From the IMG/VR virus record IMGVR_UViG_3300005910_000046, positions 1 to 20,429 of that record: a stretch of DNA of 20,429 nucleotides; one strand, 5' to 3'. The DNA comes from a virus. Position 1 is the first letter of the stretch; each line of letters begins with the position of its first letter. The translations under genes were made by a program, and so were the position numbers. Shown here one piece after another: positions 1-6,114 of this stretch. The notes beneath the pieces are model-generated. The model did no database searches and had not been told where the DNA came from. It saw nothing but the letters and a program-made list of their open reading frames with translations.

Positions 1-393
1 AAAACCTACGACTACATCAAGGAACGTAAAGACGAAATAACAGAATTCCATAAGACACGAGGAGAGAAATCAGACGGATACGACAGGCTCATAAAAGTAA
101 AGATTCCTACAAAACAAGGACTCGCTTCTTATTTGGGTGTAAGCAGTAAATCAGTAGATAGATGGTCAGCACTTGACGAAGACGGAAAATCATTGCATCC
201 AAAATTTAGTCTTGCTATTGCAAAATTAGTACAGGAACAGCATGATAGACTTGTCGAGAACGGTTTATCAGGTGACTATAATCCAACGATAGCAAAACTA
301 TTGTTATCAGCAAATCACGATTACAAAGAGAAATCAGATATAACATCAGACGATAAAGCAATAACCTCCTTCGAGGTAGTAATTAAAAAGTAA
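1..393 (+). CDS. terS: Small terminase subunit, P22 gp3-like, 5' end cut off
   Basis: The open frame runs from the first base of the window without a stop, so the true start lies upstream; the TTG at 133 is internal. The visible part is 130 residues. It has a helix-turn-helix-like stretch (SYLGVSSKSVDRW, about residues 43-55) and then a helical oligomerisation region with QEQHDRLVENGLSGDYNP and IAKLLLSANHDYKEKSD. This GL-G-YNP-IAKL-L-NH-YKEK pattern is typical of gp3-type DNA-packaging proteins. Such proteins form a ring, recognise the packaging site on the phage genome and hand the DNA to the large terminase. The large terminase gene follows after one small gene, which supports the call. The fold assignment is from motif recognition; I cannot see the N-terminus. 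Confidence 0.85.
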   Translation, partial: KTYDYIKERKDEITEFHKTRGEKSDGYDRLIKVKIPTKQGLASYLGVSSKSVDRWSALDEDGKSLHPKFSLAIAKLVQEQHDRLVENGLSGDYNPTIAKLLLSANHDYKEKSDITSDDKAITSFEVVIKK

Positions 394-405
394 CCCAATT
401 ACATT

Positions 406-591
406 ATGGCGAAAGCTAAAACGGTATCGGTAGATGTAACACCTCCAGCTGAACCAAAGAAAGCAAAGTTAGATATTCCTGAAGAAATACAGGAACTCTA
501 CGAGGAACTCTTGAAGACAGAACCAGTAGGAGAATACTATTCAGGTGAATGGTGTATGGATACTCTGAAGAAAGAAATACGAAAAGCATAG
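406..591 (+). CDS. Small hypothetical protein between the terminase genes
   Basis: A 61-residue protein whose ATG lies 12 bp after the small terminase stop. The bases before the ATG (cccaattacatt) hold no Shine-Dalgarno site. The N-terminal 25 residues are rich in Lys, Pro and Ala and probably disordered; the rest looks helical and acidic (PEEIQELYEELLKTEP) and ends in a basic KKEIRKA tail. I recognise no family. The position between the terminase subunits suggests a packaging accessory or a small virion protein, but this is only inference. It is the last gene before a structured gap of 184 bp. Confidence 0.6.
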   Translation: MAKAKTVSVDVTPPAEPKKAKLDIPEEIQELYEELLKTEPVGEYYSGEWCMDTLKKEIRKA

Positions 592-598
592 ACTAAAG

Positions 599-673
599 TC
601 CTCACTATCCTCATTCTTGGAGACGAATGGAGGTTTTTTCAGCTCTTACCCTTCGGGGTGAGGGTAGTGGGGA
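599..673 (+). ncRNA. Candidate three-way-junction RNA structure upstream of terL
   Basis: Three helices fit together with almost no unpaired bases. P1 pairs 599-607 with 665-673 (tcctcacta with tagtgggga, one G-U). P2 is the hairpin 609-633. P3 is 643-664, nine pairs closed by a cTTCGg tetraloop (652-655). P3 abuts the 3' strand of P1 with no spare base, so the two could stack coaxially. The joining strand 634-642 contains TTTTTT. P2 followed by that T run could also act as a terminator. The element may therefore be an attenuator, a processing site or an independent RNA. The pairing is read by eye; no energy was computed and no known RNA family is recognised. Confidence 0.45.
609..639 (+). 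terminator. Probable rho-independent terminator or attenuator before terL
   Basis: Stem cctcattc (609-616) pairs with gaatggagg (625-633), with one bulged G, an 8-nt loop, and then TTTTTT at 634-639. The form fits an intrinsic terminator after the small terminase transcript. Because it is also helix P2 of the larger fold, termination could depend on which structure forms. No promoter of good quality is seen between here and terL, so some read-through is expected. Confidence 0.5.
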
Positions 674-692
674 TTAGATAGCTATTGACAAA

Positions 693-753
693 TGGGTCTG
701 ATAAATTTGATTTCCTCGGTGAGCGAAGTTGCCTTTACGTAGATATAGACCCA
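693..753 (+). other. Second inverted repeat in the terS-terL gap
   Basis: Bases 693-703 (tgggtctgata) pair with 744-753 (tatagaccca): ten pairs with one bulged G at 700. The 40-nt interior shows only weak further pairing. A TTGACA at 685-690 lies just before it, but 17 bp further is TGATTT, a poor -10 box. Together with the fold at 599-673 it makes the whole 184-bp gap look structured. Its function is unknown. Confidence 0.35.
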
Positions 754-775
754 AATCTCAAAGTAGTATAATAAC

Positions 776-2044
776 ATGAAGAAACAATTTGAAGCAACCG
801 TTGTCTACGAAAAACTCTGGGAAGCTATACAAGCTAAAAACGAGGATGGTTCAAGACGGTACAACTTGATATTACTAGAGGGTGGAAGTCGTAGCTCAAA
901 GACTTGGAGTATTATTCAAGCGTTAATCTTATACGGATTCAATAAGAACTTGCGTATCTCTTGCTTTCGGGACAAGAGCACATGGACAAGAGAAACCATC
1001 TGGAACGACCTCCAGAAGAATTTAGAGTACATGGGTATCTTCGACCCAGAGAATGTGAACAAACAGAACATGGATTACAGACTCGGAGCTACCATGTTGG
1101 AGTTCAGAGGACTCGATGACATAGCTCGAACTCGGTCACGAACTCAAGACATAACATGGATAAACGAAGCTCTGGATGTGAACAAAGATATGTTCGATGA
1201 GCTTGAGCAACGAACAAACGATTTCTGTATCTTGGATTACAATCCAGTGTTAGACCAGTGCTGGGTGTACGACCTCAGGAAGCGTTCTGACGTGTATTGG
1301 ATGCACTCGACTATGCTCGACAACCCTTTCCTTCCTGCAAAGATTACAGCGAAGATTAAAGGGTACGAACCAACAGAGGAGAACGCTCAACAGGGAACAG
1401 TGGATAAATACAAATGGCAAGTGTACGGATTAGGAAAGCCAGCAAGACGTGAGGGAACAGTGTTCACCAACTGGAAAGAGTGTAAAGAAATCCATCTCAA
1501 TGCTAAGTTCCTCGGATACGGTCTGGACTTCGGATACACAAACGACCCATCGGCTTGTGTTGCTATGTATGAATATGACCATGAAATCTATTTGGATGAG
1601 ATATTCTATGAGACAGGTCTGCTCAACAGTGATATTTGCGATAAGTTTGAAGCTATCGGAGTTACGAATGAGGAGATTGTAGCTGACTCAGCAGAACCAA
1701 AGAGTATCGCTGAAATACATAAGAACGGATACAGAGTCAAATCATGTACGAAAGGGAAGGACTCAATCAATTACGGTATCGACTTACTGAAAGACAGACA
1801 GGTTTATTTCACCGAGAGAAGCAATAATCTCAAGCAAGAGTTCAGGAACTATATCTGGCTTCAGGATAAGGACGGAAAGAGTCTGAACAAACCAATCGAC
1901 AAAGACAATCATCTCATGGATGCCACGAGATATATTGCAATGGAGAAACTACGGAGTAAGAAAGAAACAGCAAGCGTGAGCCAAAGAGCTGATAAAATAG
2001 CAATGATGAAGAAACAACTTCAAGCACGAGGTGTAAAGGTGTAA
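776..2044 (+). CDS. terL: Large terminase subunit (packaging ATPase and nuclease)
   Basis: 422 residues, normal for this family. The N-terminal half is the packaging ATPase: a Walker A-type loop GGSRSSKT at residues 36-43, a Walker B-type strand TWINEA at 127-132 with the catalytic Glu, and a DYNP motif at 154-157 in the coupling region. The C-terminal half is an RNase H-like nuclease: LDFGYTNDPSA (Asp251), VADSAEPKS (Asp304) and DNHLMDATRY (Asp377, Asp382) supply the acidic metal-binding residues. The protein pumps DNA into the prohead through the portal and cuts the concatemer. ATG 776 follows TATAAT (767-772) by only 3 bp. That box has no convincing -35, so expression from upstream is equally likely. 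No Shine-Dalgarno site is present. Confidence 0.96.
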   Translation: MKKQFEATVVYEKLWEAIQAKNEDGSRRYNLILLEGGSRSSKTWSIIQALILYGFNKNLRISCFRDKSTWTRETIWNDLQKNLEYMGIFDPENVNKQNMDYRLGATMLEFRGLDDIARTRSRTQDITWINEALDVNKDMFDELEQRTNDFCILDYNPVLDQCWVYDLRKRSDVYWMHSTMLDNPFLPAKITAKIKGYEPTEENAQQGTVDKYKWQVYGLGKPARREGTVFTNWKECKEIHLNAKFLGYGLDFGYTNDPSACVAMYEYDHEIYLDEIFYETGLLNSDICDKFEAIGVTNEEIVADSAEPKSIAEIHKNGYRVKSCTKGKDSINYGIDLLKDRQVYFTERSNNLKQEFRNYIWLQDKDGKSLNKPIDKDNHLMDATRYIAMEKLRSKKETASVSQRADKIAMMKKQLQARGVKV

Positions 2045-2047
2045 CGA

Positions 2048-2076
2048 TTGACATTTGGCTTGAAATCTGCTATGCT
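2048..2076 (+). promoter_or_regulatory. Sigma70-type promoter giving a leaderless transcript
   Basis: A perfect TTGACA (2048-2053), a 17-bp spacer and TATGCT (2071-2076) are followed by 7 bp and then ATG 2084. The usual start of transcription, about 7 bp after the -10 box, falls on the A of that ATG. The spacer shares GGCTTGAAAT and GCTA with the promoter at 4604. Confidence 0.72.
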
Positions 2077-2083
2077 CCTTGTG

Positions 2084-2329
2084 ATGAAGAAAATGGAACC
2101 GCTTACGAATGAAATGCTTGCTGATTGTGGTAGGGATGAATTTGAAACACCATTGACACTTGCTATCAGTACCCTCAACCAACTCATCGAACTGTCTAGC
2201 AAGTTAATCGACAAAGTCGAAAAACTTGAGAGCAACCAGAATGAATTGATACAAGACAATGGAGACAGGGCAGAGAACCTACAACGACTCACAGAGGATA
2301 TTCATAATCTTCAAAACCCAGATGAATAA
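2084..2329 (+). CDS. Small coiled-coil protein, function unknown
   Basis: 81 residues from ATG 2084 (MKKMEPLTNEML). The frame is open upstream to a TTG at 2048, but that TTG is part of a perfect -35 box and the transcript should begin at 2084, so the later start is chosen. The middle (residues about 25-75) is a long amphipathic helix with heptad-like Leu and Ile (IELSSKLIDKVEKLESNQNEL) and is probably a coiled coil. No enzyme motif is seen. It is the first gene of a three-gene set joined by overlaps; its stop overlaps the next start by 8 bases. Confidence 0.72.
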   Translation: MKKMEPLTNEMLADCGRDEFETPLTLAISTLNQLIELSSKLIDKVEKLESNQNELIQDNGDRAENLQRLTEDIHNLQNPDE

Positions 2330-2600
2330 AACTGATACCGATTTACGAGAGGAGTTTGAAAATGTATATTTCAATCATTGTCACCACAATGGAGCAGAAG
2401 GAAGGATAGATATGTGGGACTGGATACAAGCCAATTATGTAAGCAAATCCGAAGCAATTTCGCGTAAAGACGCGGTGAGCAAGAGTGAGGTTTCAAGAAA
2501 AATAAACGAATTAAGCGTGGATAGAGATGGTTGGGTAAAAGAACATATTGAAGACTTGGAAATCCTCCTAACCGAAGTAGATAAACCCAATAAATCATGA
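2322..2600 (+). CDS. Small hypothetical protein
   Basis: 92 residues. The chosen start, ATG 2322, lies in ATGAATAA together with the upstream stop, a layout that suits translational coupling; the frame is open further upstream but that would overlap the previous gene much more. The sequence has an unusual NHCHHNGAEGRIDMWDW region (about residues 18-34), where a Cys and several His residues could bind metal, followed by a Ser/Lys-rich helix and an acidic C-terminus. I do not recognise the family. It lies between the large terminase and portal genes. Confidence 0.65.
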   Translation: MNKTDTDLREEFENVYFNHCHHNGAEGRIDMWDWIQANYVSKSEAISRKDAVSKSEVSRKINELSVDRDGWVKEHIEDLEILLTEVDKPNKS

Positions 2601-2749
2601 AAGAAGGATTTAAAAACTACATCGACATACGAATAAGTGACCTTCGTACAAAGAAGGAATCCAGAGATATGATTAAGAATTGGGAAGAAACAGTAGAGTA
2701 CATTAAAGCAGAGATAGAGAAGATTATCGGAGACTTGTCAGGAAGGTAA
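2597..2749 (+). CDS. 50-aa helical protein
   Basis: ATG 2597 overlaps the previous stop as ATGA. The 50-residue product (starting MKEGFKNYID) is charged and almost entirely helical in appearance, with aromatic and Ile/Leu residues at helical spacing (WEETVEYIKAEIEKIIGDL). It ends 43 bp before the portal start, and the portal promoter occupies that gap. Function is unknown. Gene reality is supported by the ATGA coupling and by its filling an otherwise empty 150-bp gap. Confidence 0.6.
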   Translation: MKEGFKNYIDIRISDLRTKKESRDMIKNWEETVEYIKAEIEKIIGDLSGR

Positions 2750-2756
2750 ACAAAAA

Positions 2757-2785
2757 TATACATTTTTTGTTCAATGGTGTATAAT
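2757..2785 (+). promoter_or_regulatory. Leaderless promoter for the portal gene
   Basis: TATACA (2757-2762, four of six consensus bases), 17-bp spacer, perfect TATAAT (2780-2785), then 7 bp to ATG 2793. The geometry is identical to that at 2048. The upstream in-frame ATG at 2784 lies inside the -10 box and cannot be used by this transcript, which decides the portal start. Confidence 0.68.
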
Positions 2786-2792
2786 GGTGGCA

Positions 2793-4607
2793 ATGAAAAA
2801 TGTTATAGAACAGCCCATTGAGGTTAATGATTTGCAGTCTGACCTAGACGATGCAACAGTACAGAGTTTCATTCAGCTTCAAGAGAAGTGGTCGAACTCG
2901 TCAATCCGTACAGATAAGATGACGGAAATCGAGGAGGACAAAGAAATACTTGAAGAACTAAACGAGACATTAAACACAGACGAAAGACCGCAAATGAAAC
3001 CGAGTCTGTATTTTAAGCTGATGCGTATTTACGATATTCAAGCATCTGAGCTACCAAAGACGTATGCCAGAAAGAAAGGAATATCAGACGTAGAGCTTTC
3101 ACTGGTGAATTCATTGAAAGACCATATCTACGATGAAGCTGGAGCAGAAGATGTTTATGTGGATGTGATTCAGAGATTCAAAGCAGAAGGTACAGCCGTT
3201 GTTCAAATTGGATTTGATGATGAAGGGAACTATATCCCAATCGAAACGTGTGAACTCGGAGAGATTTACATTGACCCGAAAGTAGACAGCATTGCAACTC
3301 ATGTAGGAATGAAAGGACGAGTAGCACGAACTGTAATCAGAGCCGCTAAAATGAAATACGGAGAGTTCCTACAATACTTTCCAGACATGGAAGGGAAGGT
3401 TTCATCAGGAACACCAGGAACAGAAGAAGTGTTTGCGGTTGAAGACAAAGACATGACAGGAAACAGACTGATGGATGATAAGGATGAGCTTACTGTTTTG
3501 TATTGTTACTCAGTAGAGAAAGGAGAACCAACAATGGCAATCTTCGCTGGGAGCACTGGAGCATTATGTGAACCAGTGAGAAAAGGGAAAGATTATCCGT
3601 TCTGGAGAAAACGAAGGGGACGAGATGTAGCATTTCTACCGTTTGTTGATTTCCATTACTCACGAATGAAAAGAGGATTCTACTCAATGAGTATGATTGG
3701 AATGATGAAAGACATTGCAGAGAGTTTCCGAAAGATGCTCAATTCTGCGTTGCCTGTATTCGCTAAGATAGTGAATCCGTTATTGTTCTTGTTCGGAGCA
3801 ACTGATGACCAGACCATTGAAGAAATGCAACTGGCATACGAACAACAGAAACTCGGAATGAACCCAATGATTGCATCTGAAGAAGGTGTAAGTATGCAAG
3901 CCGTTTCACCGAACTCAAACATATTCACTGAGTTCATCAACGCAAAACAGATAGTGTTTGCTGAAGCATCAGACCGATTCGATATTGATTTCCAACGACT
4001 GAGTGGAGAAGCTGTTAAAGCAACAGTGTTCGTAGGAAAAACAAAGACTGAGTTACAAGCAATCGCTGGACTGTACACAATCAATAAAGTTAAATTCGAC
4101 CTATTGGCTGAATACACAATGGCTCTTGCTTCAAAACACTGGAGCTTGAAAGACCCACGAATAATCAACATTGCTATTACTGAGGATGACTATGTACCTC
4201 TTTCCATTGGGAGAGCTTTACAGGTCTTTAAAGAATTTGAAGGATACTTTGATACAGATACAGATTTACGGATGCCTACGAGCACTGTAGATAAAGCAAA
4301 CGCAATGACGGAGATGGAACAACTTGTGTACTCAACATTCTACGGAAGACCGTTCACATCGGCAGAAGAAATCAGTGTAGAGATTCAGGCACTTGCTTAC
4401 CGAGCCAGATTACGAGATATTGATGATGTTTACACAGTGGCTGCACTCGAAAAGAAAGCCAATCTTGTGTTGCAAGGGAGACAGCAACCTCCACAGCAAG
4501 GAACATCACCAGATGGTTCACTTACGGCAACGAATCCAGCTAACGAGGACGTGGCTCAAGAACTTAGTCCAAATACTGCATTGGCTGAAGCAGCAGCAGG
4601 AGCTTGA
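2793..4607 (+). CDS. Portal protein
   Basis: 604 residues from ATG 2793; an ATG at 2784 would add three residues but overlaps the -10 box. Portals form a dodecameric ring at one capsid vertex, through which the terminase drives DNA and to which the tail attaches. The call rests on length, place between terminase and scaffold, and typical portal-like stretches: an acidic helical N-terminus, a middle with YVDVIQRFKAEGTAVVQIGF and IYIDPKV (about residues 118-163), the helix-rich FVDFHYSRMKRGFYSMSMIGMMKDIAESFRKMLNS segment (split across about 280-315), and a Gln/Ala/Pro-rich tail after residue 560. The stop codon at 4605-4607 lies inside the -35 box of the next promoter. Confidence 0.85.
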   Translation: MKNVIEQPIEVNDLQSDLDDATVQSFIQLQEKWSNSSIRTDKMTEIEEDKEILEELNETLNTDERPQMKPSLYFKLMRIYDIQASELPKTYARKKGISDVELSLVNSLKDHIYDEAGAEDVYVDVIQRFKAEGTAVVQIGFDDEGNYIPIETCELGEIYIDPKVDSIATHVGMKGRVARTVIRAAKMKYGEFLQYFPDMEGKVSSGTPGTEEVFAVEDKDMTGNRLMDDKDELTVLYCYSVEKGEPTMAIFAGSTGALCEPVRKGKDYPFWRKRRGRDVAFLPFVDFHYSRMKRGFYSMSMIGMMKDIAESFRKMLNSALPVFAKIVNPLLFLFGATDDQTIEEMQLAYEQQKLGMNPMIASEEGVSMQAVSPNSNIFTEFINAKQIVFAEASDRFDIDFQRLSGEAVKATVFVGKTKTELQAIAGLYTINKVKFDLLAEYTMALASKHWSLKDPRIINIAITEDDYVPLSIGRALQVFKEFEGYFDTDTDLRMPTSTVDKANAMTEMEQLVYSTFYGRPFTSAEEISVEIQALAYRARLRDIDDVYTVAALEKKANLVLQGRQQPPQQGTSPDGSLTATNPANEDVAQELSPNTALAEAAAGA

Positions 4608-4632
4608 CAAACGGCTTGAAATACGCTAGTAT
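4604..4632 (+). promoter_or_regulatory. Leaderless promoter overlapping the portal stop codon
   Basis: Perfect TTGACA (4604-4609) that includes the portal TGA stop, 17-bp spacer, TAGTAT (4627-4632), 6 bp, then ATG 4639. The spacer GGCTTGAAAT and the following CGCTA nearly repeat the spacer of the promoter at 2048, so the match is more than the two core boxes. Confidence 0.75.
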
Positions 4633-4638
4633 CAAGGC

Positions 4639-4758
4639 ATGGATATTACACCTGCTGATATTGAGAAGTACGAAGCCGACAAGAAAGAGCTTCTCGATGA
4701 AGATAGTGAGAAACGCAAGAAACCAATGCGTGACTTCTTTAATAAACTGAACAAATGA
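4639..4758 (+). CDS. 39-aa leader gene of the S4-domain operon
   Basis: A 39-residue acidic then basic peptide (MDITPADIEKYEADKKELL, ending RDFFNKLNK), placed exactly at the expected first base of a leaderless transcript. Its TGA overlaps the next ATG (ATGA at 4755-4758). It may be a real small protein, or it may serve mainly to deliver ribosomes to the downstream S4 gene. No family is recognised. Confidence 0.6.
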   Translation: MDITPADIEKYEADKKELLDEDSEKRKKPMRDFFNKLNK

Positions 4759-4961
4759 GTGATATGAAACGAGTTGGTATTATTGATTTACTTGTAGATG
4801 TAACGAAATACGCTCCTTCAAGGTCTGAAGCACGAAGACTTGTAGAACAGGGCGGTGTTACTTACGATGGAGAAGTAATTAAAGATGCTAGGGCAGTCGT
4901 TGATGTAAAAGGAGGAGAAGTATTGAAAGTAGGGAAACGTAAATTTGCAAGAATCAAATGA
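4755..4961 (+). CDS. Stand-alone S4 RNA-binding domain protein, TyrRS C-terminus-like
   Basis: 68 residues that form one S4 domain and nothing else. The signature is clear: IDLLVDV (about 10-16), SRSEARRLVEQGGV (22-35), YDGEVIKD (37-44) and the ending VGKRKFARIK (59-68). That combination is typical of the C-terminal tRNA-binding domain of one class of bacterial tyrosyl-tRNA synthetases; the catalytic domain is absent. S4 domains bind structured RNA, in tRNA, rRNA or mRNA leaders. Start and stop each overlap a neighbour as ATGA, so it is translated with the genes on both sides. Its place between portal and scaffold is odd for an RNA-binding protein. Possible roles are binding phage RNA, host tRNA or the ribosome; which one is not shown. 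Confidence 0.85.
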   Translation: MSDMKRVGIIDLLVDVTKYAPSRSEARRLVEQGGVTYDGEVIKDARAVVDVKGGEVLKVGKRKFARIK

Positions 4962-5287
4962 GAAACTTTCTAATCGACATCGGAGCACGAATAAAATTGT
5001 TGTTCAACAAATCCAAATTAGAGAAGGATAATATAACAGACGAAATGACGTATGTTATGTTCAAGAAGATATTGAAGCAGAACAATACAGCCGACTCAAT
5101 CAAAGAGTATATCCGAACAACAGACTTCAACGACAACACGAGGATGATGGCATCACGAGAGAGCTTCTATGATATTTGTAGAATAGTACGAGTAATGAAC
5201 TGTCACGAGGACAAGAAGTATGAAGACTTCTTTGTAGACCTCAAGAAATTCCTATCGGCAATGGAAGCCCACATGAAGTTAAAGTAA
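4958..5287 (+). CDS. Hypothetical protein coupled to the S4 gene
   Basis: 109 residues, ATG overlapping the S4 stop (ATGA). Basic N-terminus with an amphipathic hydrophobic helix (FLIDIGARIKLLF), then helical, charged sequence containing SRESFYDICRIVRVMNCHEDKKYEDFF and a C-terminal helix ending MKLK. No catalytic motif or known domain is recognised. Coupling to the S4 gene suggests a shared role, but a structural role next to portal and scaffold is equally possible. Confidence 0.68.
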   Translation: MRNFLIDIGARIKLLFNKSKLEKDNITDEMTYVMFKKILKQNNTADSIKEYIRTTDFNDNTRMMASRESFYDICRIVRVMNCHEDKKYEDFFVDLKKFLSAMEAHMKLK

Positions 5288-5290
5288 AAT

Positions 5291-5319
5291 TTGTGTTCAG
5301 TCAGATATTGTGATAAAAT
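5291..5319 (+). promoter_or_regulatory. Promoter for the scaffold gene
   Basis: TTGTGT (5291-5296), 17-bp spacer, TAAAAT (5314-5319). Transcription would begin near 5326, leaving a leader of about 38 nt before ATG 5365. The leader has a small hairpin (GTATC 5326-5330 with GATAC 5341-5345) and no Shine-Dalgarno site. Confidence 0.5.
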
Positions 5320-5364
5320 GTATTCGTATCTATTTATTTGGATACTCGCTCTTAACAACACATT

Positions 5365-6081
5365 ATGTCTGAAACAACAGAACATACCGAAGAAGTGGTT
5401 GTAGAACCACAAACCGTTGAAGCTCTGGATGATGTAGAGGTTATCGAACCCGATAACGAACCATCCGAAGTTGAAGACCAGCTCGACATTGATGAGCTTA
5501 TTTCTAAACCTAAGTCACAACTCAAGACAAAAGAGGAACGGCAAGGTTTGTCTCGTAAAGAAATCGCCACTCTCAAACATGAGAATGACGAAGAAGACGA
5601 ACAACCAGACCCTATACTTGAGAGAATGGCACAACTGGAAGGTGAAATCTCAGAACTCAAAGCGAATAGTGGAGAAGTCCACGAACTTGCCAAGACTACT
5701 AAGAACAACCAATCAGAATCGTTCATTCGGAACGAATTGGATAAGAAAGGAGTGTCTAATGCCGATTTTAATAAGCAGTATAAGTCTGCGTTCTTGAAAG
5801 AACGTGACGAACTTGTTGCAGAGGGTATGGCAATGGATAAAGCCGTACAACGAGCAATGAAGTACACGCTTAGCGAAATCAAGGCAGACAAAGCCGTTGA
5901 TGAAACTCGTGCTGAAGGAAGAAGGGGGGCAAAAATGCCAGCCGCTTCCACATCGAGTCCTACCGCAACTTCTATTAAGAGGTCTGTACTGGAAAATATG
6001 CCAGTAAATACCCCAGACCAGAAAGGCAAATATAATGCTATTATGGATAAAATAGAAAGTGGTGAGATGAAAATGATATAG
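5365..6081 (+). CDS. Scaffolding protein
   Basis: 238 residues directly before the coat gene, the standard place for a scaffold, which directs prohead assembly and then leaves or is degraded. The first 60 residues are strongly acidic and low in complexity (Glu, Asp, Val), followed by Lys/Glu-rich helices, a coiled-coil stretch ILERMAQLEGEISELKANSG (about residues 83-102), another long helix, an Ala/Ser/Thr/Pro linker (about 192-205) and a short basic C-terminal helix. Scaffolds of P22-type phages use a small basic C-terminal domain to contact coat protein, and the C-terminal segment here (KYNAIMDKIESGEMKM) could do the same. There is no sequence signature beyond composition and position. Confidence 0.75.
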   Translation: MSETTEHTEEVVVEPQTVEALDDVEVIEPDNEPSEVEDQLDIDELISKPKSQLKTKEERQGLSRKEIATLKHENDEEDEQPDPILERMAQLEGEISELKANSGEVHELAKTTKNNQSESFIRNELDKKGVSNADFNKQYKSAFLKERDELVAEGMAMDKAVQRAMKYTLSEIKADKAVDETRAEGRRGAKMPAASTSSPTATSIKRSVLENMPVNTPDQKGKYNAIMDKIESGEMKMI

Positions 6082-6109
6082 TTGGACGAGCGTTTTAAAC
6101 GCTTATACT
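6082..6109 (+). promoter_or_regulatory. Coat-gene promoter with an inverted repeat filling its spacer
   Basis: TTGGAC (6082-6087), 16-bp spacer, TATACT (6104-6109), 5 bp, then ATG 6115. The 15-bp perfect inverted repeat AGCGTTTTAAACGCT (6089-6103) occupies the spacer almost completely and ends at the base before the -10 box. A protein bound there would block RNA polymerase, so it looks like an operator. The -35 match is modest. Confidence 0.5.
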
Positions 6110-6114
6110 AAATT

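Noticed and set aside
685-713. Promoter before terL built on TTGACA (685-690)
   Set aside because: The -10 position 17 bp downstream is TGATTT, and no better box lies at 16 or 18 bp; kept only as a remark.
767-772. TATAAT just before the terL ATG as a leaderless promoter
   Set aside because: Only 3 bp from the ATG, too close for a start on the codon, and the -35 position is TATAGA.
2048-2083. TTG 2048 as start of the 2084 gene
   Set aside because: The TTG is part of a perfect TTGACA -35 box, and the transcript predicted from it begins at ATG 2084.
3680-4171. Minus-strand open frame of 163 codons within portal
   Set aside because: Fully inside a well-supported portal gene, without a recognisable fold or promoter.
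5352-6029. Long minus-strand open frame (225 codons) opposite the scaffold gene
   Set aside because: Its Ser-rich translation is what the reverse complement of the Glu/Lys-rich scaffold gives; no promoter in the right place and the plus-strand gene is convincing.
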